Source: Sparassis latifolia | Lineage: Eukaryota; Basidiomycota; Agaricomycetes; Polyporales; Sparassidaceae | Direction of reading: 5' to 3' | DNA: 64,000 nucleotides | NCBI GenBank assembly: GCA_018466975.1 | Contig: CM031556.1 | Span: forward strand, 558,001 to 622,000 | Part shown: positions 23,634 through 34,688 of the stretch, one piece after another | Layout of the letters: each line of letters begins with the position of its first letter | Numbering within the stretch: position 1 is the first letter of the stretch | The notes under the pieces: generated by a model | What the model saw: the letters and a program-made list of their open reading frames with translations, nothing else | The model's database searches: none | What the model was told of the DNA's origin: nothing | Made by a program: the position numbers and the translations under genes

Positions 23634-25320
23634 ATGCTGCTCCTTCGCTCCCTTCGCTCCTGCCCACAGTCATTTATCTCTCGCTTTCACACATCTGCCG
23701 CATACTGGGCCTCTCGCAAATCTCTCAAAAGGTTCAACCTTGCGGACATCGGAGAAGGTATCACCGAATGCGAGGTCATCAAGTGGTGCGAACATCGACT
23801 GCTGCGCCGCCCACCCACTCGCTTATCGTGAATTCCAGGAGTGTGAAGCCTTCGGCTGCTGTCCAGGTCTTCGACCCGCTCTGTGAGGTCCAGAGCGACA
23901 AGGCAAGCGTGGAAATCACAAGTCCCTTTGACGGTGTCGTCAAGGAGCTCCTCGTTAACGAGGGTGAAATTGCGAAAGTCGGCAAAGCTCTATGTGTTAT
24001 TGAGGTGGAGGAGGACGTCGCCGAGGACTCGGACGCTTCCACTACCGAGCCTGAAGCGGCCCAGCAGTCCACTCAGCCCGTGAGCAGTGTATCTAGCCCG
24101 GAATCCAGTGTACAGCCGGACAGCCCTTCGCTGTCTCGCAGACCGCACCCACTGGATCCCAATGTTCCTCGGACAGCTTTGCAAACAACTTCTGCAGATG
24201 TTCTTGCTACACCATCGGTTCGCCATTTTGCGCGGCAGAAAGGTGTAGACCTCGCCCTCTTGATCCCTGGCAGCGGGAAAGCTGGGCGCGTTGAGAAGCG
24301 CGATGTAGAAGCGTACTTGGCGAATGTCACTCAGGGTACACCTGCACCTTCACAACCTTCCACGACGACGGATGAGGGTGCAGATACTGTGATAGAGCTC
24401 GGTCGCACGAGATACAACATGTGGAAGGCTATGGTGAAGGTACGTCGCTGTTGCGTCTCTCGAGCCCCAGACGTTCACGGCTACTTGCAGAGTTTGGAGA
24501 TCCCTCAGTTTGGGTAGGCCCATTTCCCTGAACGACGGGATCTACTGCTCTAATTGCGAACAGATATTCTACGACCTTTGATATTACAACCCTCCATGAC
24601 TACATGGCTGTCCTGAATGCTCATATCCCAGCCCAATTCCTACCCCCTTCTCACTCGTCTTCCCGACCAAACCCGGCCATCTCGCCCTCCTCCTTCTATC
24701 CGCCTCCCAGCCCTCCTCCAGCCCCGGAATTCGGGCACTACTCGCGTCTGACCTATCTGCCCATCCTCCTCAAGACACTCTCCAAGGCGATGCTCGAATG
24801 GCCGCTCTTCCGCGCCTCGATCGTGGCACCCGCCGCTCCCGCAGACAAGCCCACGCTGGCGATCCGGCCGCACGCGGACATTAGCATCGCACTCTCGACG
24901 CCGACGGGCCTCTACACACCGACGCTCCAGCGCGTCGACGCCGCGTCCGTGTACGCGCTCGCCGCACGCCTTCGGCATTTCTCCCACCTCGGGCGCCAGG
25001 TTCCCTGCGCACTCAGCCCTGCGGACATGCCACGGCGCGGGGGCACCATCAGCGTGTCGAACGTCGGCGGCATCGGCGATGCCGACCATGCGTCGCCTGT
25101 GCTCGTCCCCGGCGGTGGCGTCGCCATTGTTGCCATCGGCCGCGCGAAGTGGGTGTGGGACGTCGATCGCGGGGACGGGAAGGGCGAGCGCCGGTTGAAG
25201 GTGGGCATCAGCTGGACGGCGGACCATCGCGTCGTCGAGGGCGCGGAGCTCATCGCGTTTGTCGAGGCGTGGAAGGCGTGGGTCGAGCGCCCCCAAAGAC
25301 TGATCGCTGACGGTGTATGA
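23634..25320 (+). CDS. DBT: branched-chain 2-oxo acid dehydrogenase E2 (dihydrolipoyl acyltransferase)
   Basis: Mitochondrial E2 core that transfers acyl groups from lipoate to CoA in valine, leucine and isoleucine breakdown. The N-terminus [20 protein letters not shown] is a typical mitochondrial presequence. The lipoyl domain follows ([33 protein letters not shown] with the lipoylated Lys), then the subunit-binding domain ([20 protein letters not shown] ... [13 protein letters not shown]) and the catalytic domain ([37 protein letters not shown]). Introns follow VIKW, MVK and PQFG. The exon carrying SLEIPQFG is only 23 nt (24492-24514). The catalytic motif reads [12 protein letters not shown], with Glu where most acyltransferases have Asp (DHRxxDG). 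The branched-chain type is favoured over pyruvate or oxoglutarate E2 by the IGEGI and SVRHFA blocks. Confidence 0.92.
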
Positions 25321-25607
25321 TGACGGCGTGGGGGGCATTGCTGAAGTCATACCAATGTTGTTGATTTTATGGATTACCGTTGTAATGTACAGTAGCCGTT
25401 TGTTGTCTTACTTTGTTGCACGATATCCTTTTACTGCTTATTTAACATGTCTATGAATTCGTTTGAAATTCTGGGAGCCGGGAGCATGTCCATCCATCGC
25501 AGCCTACCAATTTTCGTTCTCCTGGGAGTGCATGACGTTGCCTATAAAAACAATAATCCTGGCTACAAATAAGATAGTAAGATCGGCTATACACCAACAC
25601 CTCCAGA

Positions 25608-26510
25608 TCATCTGCCCTGCACAACCAAATCACAGAAAGCTTGCCGAACCTGCCTGATGAAATCATATACGTCCCGCGAGTCATTTAGCGCGTCGAGCAG
25701 TATTGGCAATGTGGGAAGAAACGGCGTTGTTGTCGGGACTGGAGGCAACGTTAGTACGACCGATAGCCTACGAAAGAGTGACCATACCTTTGTATGAGCG
25801 ATTTGAAATGTCAAGAACTAAGCTGAATTCTCGATTGAGATCTGAGGGATCCAGATGTGTGAAACGAATAAGCAGTTTGTCTTCGTCTATGCCTTCGACC
25901 AGGCACTGTAGCCTGCTTTCGCAATCCACGAGTTCTGGCGCTACGCGAGAAGCATGATTGTTAAGGAGTGATCGCTCCCTGTTTCGCTCTGCATCATATG
26001 AGACAATGAGGGGTATAGAGGAATGAATGGGCGTTATATACCTCGACGCAAATTGGCAGTTACCGTGCGGAGCTGCTCAATTTCCATATCAAAAGAAGCG
26101 CATTTCTCCTTGACTGACGCAAGCTGACGTCTAAAAGCGGCAACCGACGTTTCAGCCTCTTTCTTCTCCTCCTGTTCCCTGTCCAAGACTGTCGAAAGGG
26201 TGCGATAAGCTTACAGTCAAGATGGATTCATGACGGGCACACCTGCAATCAGCTCGATCTCCTTGGCCTTGCACTGGTTCGTCTCTGTCTCTATCTGCTG
26301 CATCTTCTCCCCAGTCTTCTTCCGTTCTGTGGTGTGGGCGTTCTTGCGGTTTGTGATCTCGGTGTGTGCCCGTTGTGCATAGTTGGAGACCGCTTTGAGG
26401 AAGTTGCGGGTAGACGTCTCGTATGCGTCGAGTCTGAGGTCAATCTGCGGGTTCTGCTGAGACAAGATGGCGGGTAGGTCGAGCTTGGGAACGCGAGCAA
26501 CGTAGGTCAT
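25608..26510 (-). CDS. SPC25: kinetochore protein SPC25
   Basis: Subunit of the Ndc80 complex, which links centromeric chromatin to spindle microtubules; SPC25 pairs with SPC24 at the inner end. Start at 26510 (MTYVARVPKLDLPAIL), followed by IDLRLDAYETSTRNFLKAVS and a long coiled coil (TEITNRKNAHTTERKKTGEK, IETETNQCKAKEIEL). The C-terminal RWD-like globular domain spans several exons and ends LPTLPILLDALNDSRDVYDF then IRQVRQAFCDLVVQGR, stop at 25608. Length and layout fit fungal SPC25. It is divergent from the Dbf2-like kinase gene and convergent with the E2 gene. Confidence 0.85.
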
Positions 26511-26663
26511 CGTGGCCGTCGTCGGGGAAGAGAGCGTCTCTACGAGCGGTACTGTATGTGAGCGCGATCGGGAGCTGCACGTGACCGTTCCGTGCATGTT
26601 CGCGCGCCATCTGGTAATCACCTCAGCATCTCTCCCATCCCAGTCTCGTCTCCTCTGCCCACC
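26511..26663. promoter_or_regulatory. bidirectional promoter, SPC25 and Dbf2-like kinase
   Basis: Only 153 bp separate the two start codons, so the mitotic kinetochore gene and the mitotic-exit/septation kinase gene must share promoter DNA. A common cell-cycle control is plausible but not shown. Confidence 0.55.
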
Positions 26664-28650
26664 ATGCCCGAATACCCACAGAAGAAGACGGAGAAAATGT
26701 ACGAAGGATACCCAGACATACACATGAACACCGCAAAGGGCATGACTGTCGGCCTCCCCGATGTGCATATGGCGACCGCGAAGGGGTTGACCCTCGACCA
26801 CGATATACACATGGAGACCGCCAAGGCCGGAGGCACCACCCTCAAGCAGGTTGGCTTTAAGTTGTGGGAGAAGGAGCTTCTTGAGAGCCCCGAGGTCAGG
26901 CGGAAATCCACCGTCGCTCAACTGTGTGAGTCTCCCTCTTCAAGGTATCGCTACGTACGTGCCTCGAGCCTTGTCTGCGCGTTTTGCGGGATTATTTTTC
27001 TTCTCTTTGGGGTTGTGAGACCTCTGACCAGTGGTACCTGTCCTTCATAGACTTCTTGGACTATTACTTTCAAATGCTCGGATACCTGGCCGCTCGGAAA
27101 GAACGCCGAGCGAAATTCGACGCAGACACGACGGAGCGTGATCTGTCCGCCGCCGAATATGCAAAGGAATACAAGTCGTACTGCGGACGGGAGCGTGTCG
27201 TCCTCCGCAAGCGCCGCACCAAGCTGAAGGTCGATCAGTTCCATATCATCGCCCAAGTTGGCCAGGGCGGATACGGCGAGGTCTACCTCGCGAGGAAACA
27301 AGAGACTGGCGAGGTGTGCGCGCTCAAGAAAATGCGCAAGCGGACTTTGTTCAAGATGGACGAGGTGGGCTGCAGCCCATTGGCTCTTCCTCACGCTCTT
27401 ATGCCATCTCCAGATTCGCCACGTTCTCGTGGAACGAGATATCCTCACGGCAACCAAGACGCCATGGCTCGTCCGGCTCCTGTACGCCTTCCAGGACCCG
27501 CAATATGTCTATCTTGCTATGGAATACGTTCCAGGCGGGGATTTCCGAACACTGCTCAATAACTCCGGCGTATTAAAGGAAGAACATGCGAAGTTTTATA
27601 TCAGTGAGATGTTCGCTGCAGTGAATGAGCTGCACAAGCTCGGGTATATCCATCGCGATCTCAAGCCCGAAGTATGTGCTGAGCTCTCTCTATTCGCATC
27701 TAGTATTGACAGAGTATAGAACTTCCTGATAGACGGTACAGGTCATGTCAAGCTCACAGATTTTGGACTGGCAACCGGCGCGCTTAACCCGCAACGTATC
27801 GAATCCTTGAAAGTCAAGGTAGACTATTTAGACCAGTTTTGTCTAGGTGTTCGTTCTCTGATGTCCGTCCTCAGCTCGACAAAGTCAAAGATAACGAAGT
27901 GATCCACCGATCGACTATAGAGCGACGCTCCATCTACCGCTCCATCCGTAACCAGGACCCGCGGTATGCAGACTCCATCGTCGGATCGCCAGACTATATG
28001 GCCCCAGAAGTGCTCCGGGGTAAACCTTATACGTACTCAGTCGACTACTGGTCGCTCGGCTGCATCCTGTTCGAGTTTCTCGCAGGCTTCCCCCCGTTTA
28101 GCGGCGTGACGCCGGAGGAGACCTGGACGAACCTGAAGCAGTGGACCAAGGTCCTCCGGCGGCCAGAGTACGACAAGCCGGAGGACCTGATCTTCAACCT
28201 GACCGACGTCGCGTGGGACGCCGTCACCAGGTCAGTGCCTCCGCCGCACCCCGAACGCCTGCGCCCGCGCTGACGATCACGCTCCGCACAGGCTCATCGC
28301 GCACGCCAGCGTGCGCTACGCGACGCTCGTGCAGCTGGCGGGCCACCCGTTCTTCGACGGCGTGAAGTGGGACACGATGCGGAGCGTGAGGGCGCCGTTC
28401 GTGCCCGCGCTCGACTCCGAGATCGACACGGGCTACTACGACGACTTCACGTCTGTCGGAGGACATGGCCAAGTACGCGGAGGTGAAGGAAAAGCAGAAG
28501 AACGTCGAGCTCGTCAAGGAGAAGGAGGAGCCATTCGCGCGCGGCGTCTGGGTCGGGTTCACATTCGGCAAGAATGGCCCAAATACGCGTGTACTGAATG
28601 CTTTCGGAGGGGGCGCAGGAGACGGTGACGCGCTTGCGACGATTTTCTGA
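26664..28650 (+). CDS. DBF2: NDR/LATS-family kinase, Dbf2/Sid2-like (frameshift near the 3' end)
   Basis: AGC kinase of the mitotic exit/septation initiation network, activated by a Mob1 partner. The Mob-binding N-terminal region is FLDYYFQMLGYLAARKERRA. Kinase motifs: VGQGGYGEVYLARKQ, CALKKM, YIHRDLKPEN, LTDFGLATG, the long NDR-type insert (LDKVKDNEVIHRSTIERR), SIVGSPDYMAPEV, SVDYWSLGCILFEFLAGF. The C-terminal hydrophobic motif is VWVGFTFGKN. One extra G within gtcggagg (28455-28462) breaks the frame between DDFTSV and EDMAKYAEV, and no intron repairs it. Read literally, the protein loses its hydrophobic motif and ends at 28628. The N-terminus carries three DIHMxTAKG-like repeats not typical of the family. 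Confidence 0.9.
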
Positions 28651-29043
28651 TACGTACAGAACATAGATACAGCTTCACGTTTTTCTTGCGGACTGGAGTA
28701 AGAGTAATGCGACAAGTAGAAAATGGGTATCGCTGTAATGGAATACTGCGCGTGAAACAGGAGGACCAATACAAACACAAAACAAGCAATGCATCGATGA
28801 CCACTGATATCTAAAACAACAAGCAGAACATGAGTATGACAGATTGCGTCCGCAGCAACCGCAACATGGGTAAAAGCGTCCAATGGCAGCGCGCAATCAG
28901 ATTAACAGGTCCAATCAAACGGTGGTAGGTCCTTCGGGTTTGGATGAAGATATGGTGGGGAAAGATGTGGCAGGGGGGTCGCCGCTCATTTGGGCGCTAA
29001 AAAGCATAGTTGGCTTTCGGATAGCGTAAGACACGAGATGCAC
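28651..29043. other. convergent intergenic region
   Basis: Spacer between the kinase and permease 3' ends, holding both 3'UTRs. No other structure was recognised. Confidence 0.5.
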
Positions 29044-30965
29044 TCACAGGATGTCGTCGATCTCGTCCGTGGCTTCCGTGTGGTCCTTCACACGCAAGTA
29101 GATCATCGGGAAAGCGAAGAACAGGCCTGCGACGAGTAGCACCCATGTGGAGACGAAAATGTTCATGTAACTGTGTTTTCGTGACGGTCAGCACAATGTC
29201 CGAGCGCTCATTGAGAAAACTGCTCACGGGAGGCCAACGGCATCGGCGCGCCAGACGCCGGCAGCACCCGCGGACTGGAGGGACTTGTCTGCGGTGAGCA
29301 TCGTGAGTTACGAAGATTCAGTGAGGGATCCAGCGTAGATACGCACAGAAACCAGTCATATTGGCAAGCTTGGAAGGATCATTAGACATGGCGCCCATGA
29401 TCCAGTACGCGGTAGTCTGCCACATGGAGTCGAGTAGACCGCAGAAAATGTACAGCCAGATTCTGCCAACGAATTCCTTGTCGTGAATATCGATCTTGAC
29501 CGGGTTCGCAGCGACACTTGCACGGGTATAGTTCCTGCACCACGACAACGGTCACTTCTCGCTGAAAATATGGTAGGGAACATATACTGACTTCTGGTAG
29601 AAGTACGCCCAGATATGTACGATGAAGACCATGATGAGAAGCACGACCCAGCCGGCAAACGCGCGGAAGCGACGCCTCAGACCCCTCTGGTCGAGCAGGA
29701 AGCCGATGCTGACGGAGCCGATAATCTGGGCGAGCCAATAGACGAGATTGTTGAGGGCACGGCCACGGATGTTGAACAGCGCGGCGTTGAAGTCGTTGAA
29801 TTCTGTGCAAGCGGCTCAGTTCGGCGTCGTAGATGCGCCTTCGGTACTACTACTCACGCCAGGTGTAGAACCAGTTACTGGCAAAGAACATAGGGAATAA
29901 GAGAAGCACCCAGGGATCCGTGCGGAGTGTAATGTAGAGACCGTAGAATTCGGTCTTCCAGGAGGGGTGGCGCATGGTGGTAACCTTGGTTCCATCTGAA
30001 CGGATCATCTTCTGCGGGTTCGCCATGAGCATGGGGATTGTGACGCCGATGCAGGTGAGGACGAGGAAACCAATCTGTGATGTCGTGTGAGCAGACCGAT
30101 CCACGTATGGTAGACGATAAATGAAGACGTACGTAGGTACCATTTCCGACTGTTCAAGAGCATGCGAGCACAATTGACATCATTCCAAAATGAAGGAGGG
30201 GATTGAAACATACCAGAGTTATTCTGGGGGAGTTACTTGAGTATAATGAACTGTAACTCGCAGGGATGCAACTCACCTCTGAGTGGAAGTTCTGGCCAAG
30301 GGAAACGGAAGCACCAACGACGCCGCCAAGATTAAAGACGGACCAGAAAATGCCTATGAACTTTCCCTTCTGACTCTCAACGGGGTAGGCCAACATGAGA
30401 CAGCCCTGCGCAGTCCAGAGGAGACCTGCACAGATACCAAGGATGGCACCCGCCGCGATAACGAAGCCGCCAGCGTTGTGGTGGATGTTGACCGTGCTGG
30501 AGGGACAATGTGAAGATAGATATTGCGACTATCTGAGGGCACCTACAGGTAAGAGCCGACGTATAAAGCGTAACCTGTACTTCCGAGTAGGAGGGTAAGC
30601 CGAGGGCCAAGTACATTGTTGATCGAGCTAAGAAAAAAATGCTCATGAACATCGGGCAGAGATCAGATCAGACGGCGAACATACCCAGCAAAGAAGGCGA
30701 CGAAAGCGAAGGTGGAGTAGAGAGCGACATTGGCATTAGCACTGGTGGTAGTGTTGACCATACCACCACCGCCGAGACCGTTCAAGGCGTTGAACAAACC
30801 CGGGCCCATGAAGCAGACGAAGCCGAGCATGAAGCATTGTCCGATGGGGTTGTAGTAAAAGCTCTTGAGACCGGTGTATTGTTCATGGATCTCTGGATGG
30901 GAGACAAGATCGGAGCCAGTGCCGGCATGGCTGGCGTTGTCCTTTTCTTCCGCGATGTCCGACAT
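29044..30965 (-). CDS. UNC93-like major facilitator permease
   Basis: Membrane protein of the UNC93/DUF895 branch of the major facilitator superfamily, about 11-12 membrane segments. The fungal members (C922.05c-type of fission yeast) have unknown cargo. Start at 30965 (MSDIAEEKDNASHAGTG). Blocks: SFYYNPIGQCFMLGFVCFM, GPGLFNALNGLGGGGMVN, AGAILGICAGLLWTAQGCLM, YPVESQKGKFIGIFWSVFNL, IGFLVLTCIGVTIPMLMANP, and a last segment FVSTWVLLVAGLFFAFPMIY followed by the acidic tail TEATDEIDDIL with TGA at 29044. Two consecutive micro-exons (10 and 17 nt) encode NNSVGNGTY. About nine exons in total. Confidence 0.9.
30133..30149 (-). other. 17-nt micro-exon in the UNC93-like gene
   Basis: Flanked by acceptor CAG (30152-30150) and donor GTACGT (30132-30127). 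It completes V and encodes GNGTY, joining to IGFLVLTC. Confidence 0.75.
30214..30223 (-). other. 10-nt micro-exon in the UNC93-like gene
   Basis: AATAACTCTG lies between acceptor CAG (30226-30224) and donor GTATGT (30213-30208). With neighbours it reads SE-NNS-V. It is separated from the 17-nt exon by a 64-nt intron and from the upstream exon by a 53-nt intron. Confidence 0.72.
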
Positions 30966-33340
30966 GTCTCTGAAATTTGCCGGTGGAATTTGACGAGGAG
31001 ACGGGGAAGGGAGAGAGCAAAAAAACGGGAACTGAGGCGCACGAGATTGTAGAAACGCGCGGTGAAATAAAGGGAAACACCCGCGATAAGTCGAGAGCGG
31101 GAGCGGTCATATCAGCAGGGCAGCCTGAGGACAGCCGGACCATATGGCCGTCGAACAGAACATCCTATCGGGATCAGAGACATCGAGGCCAAGTTCTCTT
31201 CTCTCCATTATGCGCTGCCATCATTCGTTTTCCGCTCTCTCTCCTCTTCATCCATCCTAGGCACTCCAGTCTCTCCGCCTTCCCCAGCTCGAGTTCGCTC
31301 TGGAATCGCTGCTTACCCGGGGCGAGCCATTTCGCTCAGATGATGTTCCGCGATTGGCTTTCCAATCCATGAGTCGAGAGCTCGCGCACTCGCGTGGCGC
31401 AGATTAAAGGTTTAGGTTCAGCTGCAGAGCAACATATTGATATCCTTCCAATTGCTCCCGTCGCATCAACAGGCAACCGTTGTGCCTGCGCGCGGTACCG
31501 GTGGTCGTCGTAAGAACCAAGACATAATAACATGAGTAGTACACGTCTGAGGGTTGGCAATGTCCTACGTCGAGCGACGAGCACGTCGTGATCACAAACG
31601 CGGTCCGACCACGGTGCGCATTGCGCAAGCCCCTCAGGCTCGACGTGGTGGCGTCGGTATCGTGGCGGACGTCGATTGCTGCTACCAACCGCTGGCTTGC
31701 CGCCACCGACGCTATATCGTGCAAGTACAAATCTCCCGCGTGCGCTCTCGTGCACAGCAGAGCTCACTGCTCTGACAAGACGGAAAGATATCGATCTCAA
31801 TGTACGGGGTGCACTCATTTGTCCACCGACGTTCGCCGAGTCCACTCATTGCCATTCCTGCAATAGGCGAGTCCTGCAAATATTGCTACAAGTGATCATG
31901 AATTTTCACCTGGAAGATAAGTATGCGAAGCAGAAGCATGCGCAAACTCCCGCGAACATGCACCGACCTTCGACTTCTGTTGTCGGCGCATCTGTTCGGA
32001 CTCGGAGATTGTGGTGACGGTACTGATGGCCTTCTATCTTCTATCTTTTGACGGAAGCTTGAGCGAAACCCGTCGGCGCACTAAGGCTGACGTCGCTGGG
32101 GACGTACAATATATAGCTATGCATGCACGAGACGCGTAGCTCATCGTCTCATGCGACCGAACACGGAGCTCAACATTCCAGTGACCCGCCGATACACTCG
32201 ACGCGCGCCGCTCGCCTGTCGACGCTGGCCGGGCTGAATTGCAACTAGTCCATCACGGAGACACCAATCCACTGGCAAGCTCTATGAAAAGAAACCTAGA
32301 AGTCTGACTGTCGGGTCCAATCTGGCGCGCATGGTCGGTGGCGCCCGCCCCTCTGCGGTTGGGCTGATCATCTAGAATGGAGCCCGCCTGATGGACAGGC
32401 CGCTTCAGCGGAAATGGATCGAAGACCACTGTGGGCGTAACGCACAAACCTTGAGCTTTCTACCCCGGTCCCAGATCCGCTGGCCCATCAAGAGGACGCG
32501 TCGATGGCATGCAGCGCCTTCCAATGTCGGATCTTAAGTCAGAGTCCCAGGCGGGGATGTGCTCACCGCCCTCGGTATTCCAAGGGCGCGCTTACAAGCC
32601 TGGACAGCACGAGGACAAGTCATGGCCCGCATCAGCTGACCGAAGGCGCGCCAGAGATAGGACTCTTGAAAAGGAGCAACTTGTCGTAATGATACAATGT
32701 CTGGCACCTCGACAAGTACACGAGTACGTACTCACCTTCAGTCTACATATTATCAGCCGCATCGGATCTTTCAAGTGTCGGTGAGTCCCCTTTGCCCTAC
32801 AGCTGCAACTTCCGAATGGCATCAGGGCTCGACTTGTGTATGTGTGGCCCACCGCGTCCCTGGGTACAACAGTGTAGACTTGCATTGGTGTCACTGTCGA
32901 GGCCAGGTAAGGACCGGTGAGTATATGCCTCCTCCAGACGGAACATCGTGGTGTCTCAGAACAGGTCGATAAATACTGCGACACGGCGTTGTCTCGTTGC
33001 GCTCAAGTGCGCTCGTGGTGCCAGCATGATGGTGGTATTCAACGGTGCGATACTCGGACATGCGGGAAATAATGAGAAAGTTGGTCTCACTCAGGTCGAA
33101 ATATCGTCCGAATTCGCCGTGTCACAAAGGGATATCGTGAATTAAGTCATAAATCATTCATATGAAGACGTCGCAAAAGAAGACAACCTGGATAAAATAC
33201 TTGCAGAAATCCAGCCACAGTACTTAGCCAATATCGTACGGTGAACGACGACAGCTCAAGCAGGCGTATCGGTACGTTAGGGGAAAACAAGATACGAGAG
33301 CTAGTGTTCTACGGAGAACGCCAGACGCCCAGCGGAGCGC
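30966..33340. other. long intergenic region, no gene seen
   Basis: About 2.4 kb, the largest empty stretch in the otherwise compact right two thirds. It starts with the permease promoter (CT-rich, about 31195-31300). Small open frames occur on both strands (e.g. 31404-31730 minus, 32509-32784 plus) but lack domains and spliceable continuations. Non-coding RNA, a short-protein gene or decayed mobile DNA are all possible. Confidence 0.45.
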
Positions 33341-34026
33341 TTACTCGGTCGCGGTAGCCACGCGCTCGCGCAGGCCATCGGCAGTGACGGTCGACTCGGT
33401 GGTGGGAGCGGAGTTGGCCTTCGAGTGCACGTTGGCGAAGACGGGCTTCACGACGCTACCGTAGAGCGATTGCGCACCCTGCACGCAGGCGATCAGCATT
33501 TGAAATAGCACAGCTGCGGATGACACGTACACGGAAGGTGGGGAGCTGGAGCCAAAGGATGAAAGAGCTCTTGAAGACGAAGTACCAGGGGAAGTAGTAG
33601 AGGATGGGACCGAGGGCCAAGCTCTCAAGGAAGTTGAAGAAGCCGAAGACGATCCAGTACGTCAACCACTGGATGTCGTCCTGGTGACCAGGGGTTTCAA
33701 GGGCCTTGACGGAGAAGTAGGCAGGGAGGGCCCAGCCGATGAGGTTGGAGACAGGGGCGGCGAGGACGTTAACGGAGTGGAAAAGGGTGACAAGAAGCAG
33801 GCCAACGAGGAAGGCATAGCTCTTGGGGATCTGGGTGCGCTTTTCGAAAGCGGTAAACGCGCTGTGTTTTGAAAGCTGGAGTCGTGTGACAAATAGTGAG
33901 GATGAGCTGTACATGAATACAACTACCGACGCGCACCTCCTTGTCAAGCTGGTTGACGTAGTAGGAAGCCTTGTCCCGCACCTGAATGACCACGGGGTGC
34001 TGCTGGAGATTGTGAGCGGACGACAT
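33341..34026 (-). CDS. YOP1: ER-shaping protein YOP1 (TB2/DP1/HVA22 family)
   Basis: Hairpin-forming integral protein that tubulates the ER with reticulons. Start at 34026 (MSSAHNLQQHPVVIQVRDKA); an intron follows NQLDKE. Exon 2 contains IPKSYAFLVGLLLVTLFHSV, then PVSNLIGWALPAYFSVKALE, WLTYWIVFGFFNFLESLALG and ILYYFPWYFVFKSSFILWLQ, the paired long hydrophobic hairpins of the family. The last exon (GAQSLYGSVVKPVFANVHS) ends with TAA at 33341. Length about 190 residues is standard. Divergent from OST5. Confidence 0.94.
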
Positions 34027-34279
34027 CTGTGAGGCGGGGTGAGCGCGAGGTGGGGTGAAAACGGGGCAAATTGAGGGAAAACAAGGGAGAGACGAACCTC
34101 TGGAGAGTACAAGAGAGTAGCGAAACAGCAGACGTCGATGGTGATGGTGGTAAGGAGGAGAAGGCGGAGAGGAGAGCGAGTTGATATGCGTTTGATGACA
34201 CCTATTTGCCCGACACGTAGTACGTCAGCGACAGCCGAGCAGCAGCAGCACTCTGCCCCAGCGTGCTCCAACATCCAGC

Positions 34280-34635
34280 ATGCAAGACTATCTCTCCATT
34301 CAGGTAAACCTCTTATGTTTGTTTTTCCGTAAATATTAAAATATGTCTCCGCCAGGCCTTGCACAGGTCCATCCCGCCTTTCTCCCCCGACATCCCCGTC
34401 GGTCTCCTGCCCTACCTCGCCTTTGTCCTCCTGGCGACGACGTTCGCACTCGCTTTCTATTTCTCCACGTCAGCCCTTTCATTACTTTGCTCGCTCATCC
34501 TACTCATGCGCTCCAATATCCAGACTTCCAAAAGATACCCTTCCCGTCCGTGAAGTCGCCGTCGCCTCCATCGCCAGCCTTCTCGGCGGCTTCGGCGTCG
34601 TCGCACTCTTCTGCACAGTCGGTGTGTACGTGTAG
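34280..34635 (+). CDS. OST5: oligosaccharyltransferase subunit OST5 (TMEM258-like)
   Basis: Small two-span subunit of the ER oligosaccharyltransferase that N-glycosylates proteins. Three exons: MQDYLSIQ (34280-34303), then ALHRSIPPFSPDIPVGLLPY with the first span (LAFVLLATTFALAFYFST), then LPKDTLPVREVAVASIAS with the second span (LLGGFGVVALFCTVGVYV) and TAG at 34633-34635. The VASLxGGFGxxALFCTVGVYV ending is diagnostic. The first exon, only 24 nt, is easily missed. The stop lies 53 bp from the RPA12 stop on the other strand. Confidence 0.92.
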
Positions 34636-34688
34636 ACCATCACGCAGTACCATCTCTTGCGCGACTATGCCCGTGTACGCGGGCACGC

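Noticed and set aside
20210..23831. Several plus-strand open frames across the dynein-tail gene (e.g. 20210-20707, 22559-23008, 23214-23831)
   Set aside because: Mirror frames of conserved dynein exons on the minus strand; only the end of 23214-23831 overlaps a real product, the E2 start.
24640..25350. Minus-strand open frame of 236 codons
   Set aside because: Antisense shadow of the GC-rich E2 catalytic exon; Arg/Ala-rich, no motif, and the sense strand has a clear protein.
28224..28883. Minus-strand open frame of 219 codons
   Set aside because: Antisense to the kinase 3' end; low-complexity translation, no ATG context or domain.
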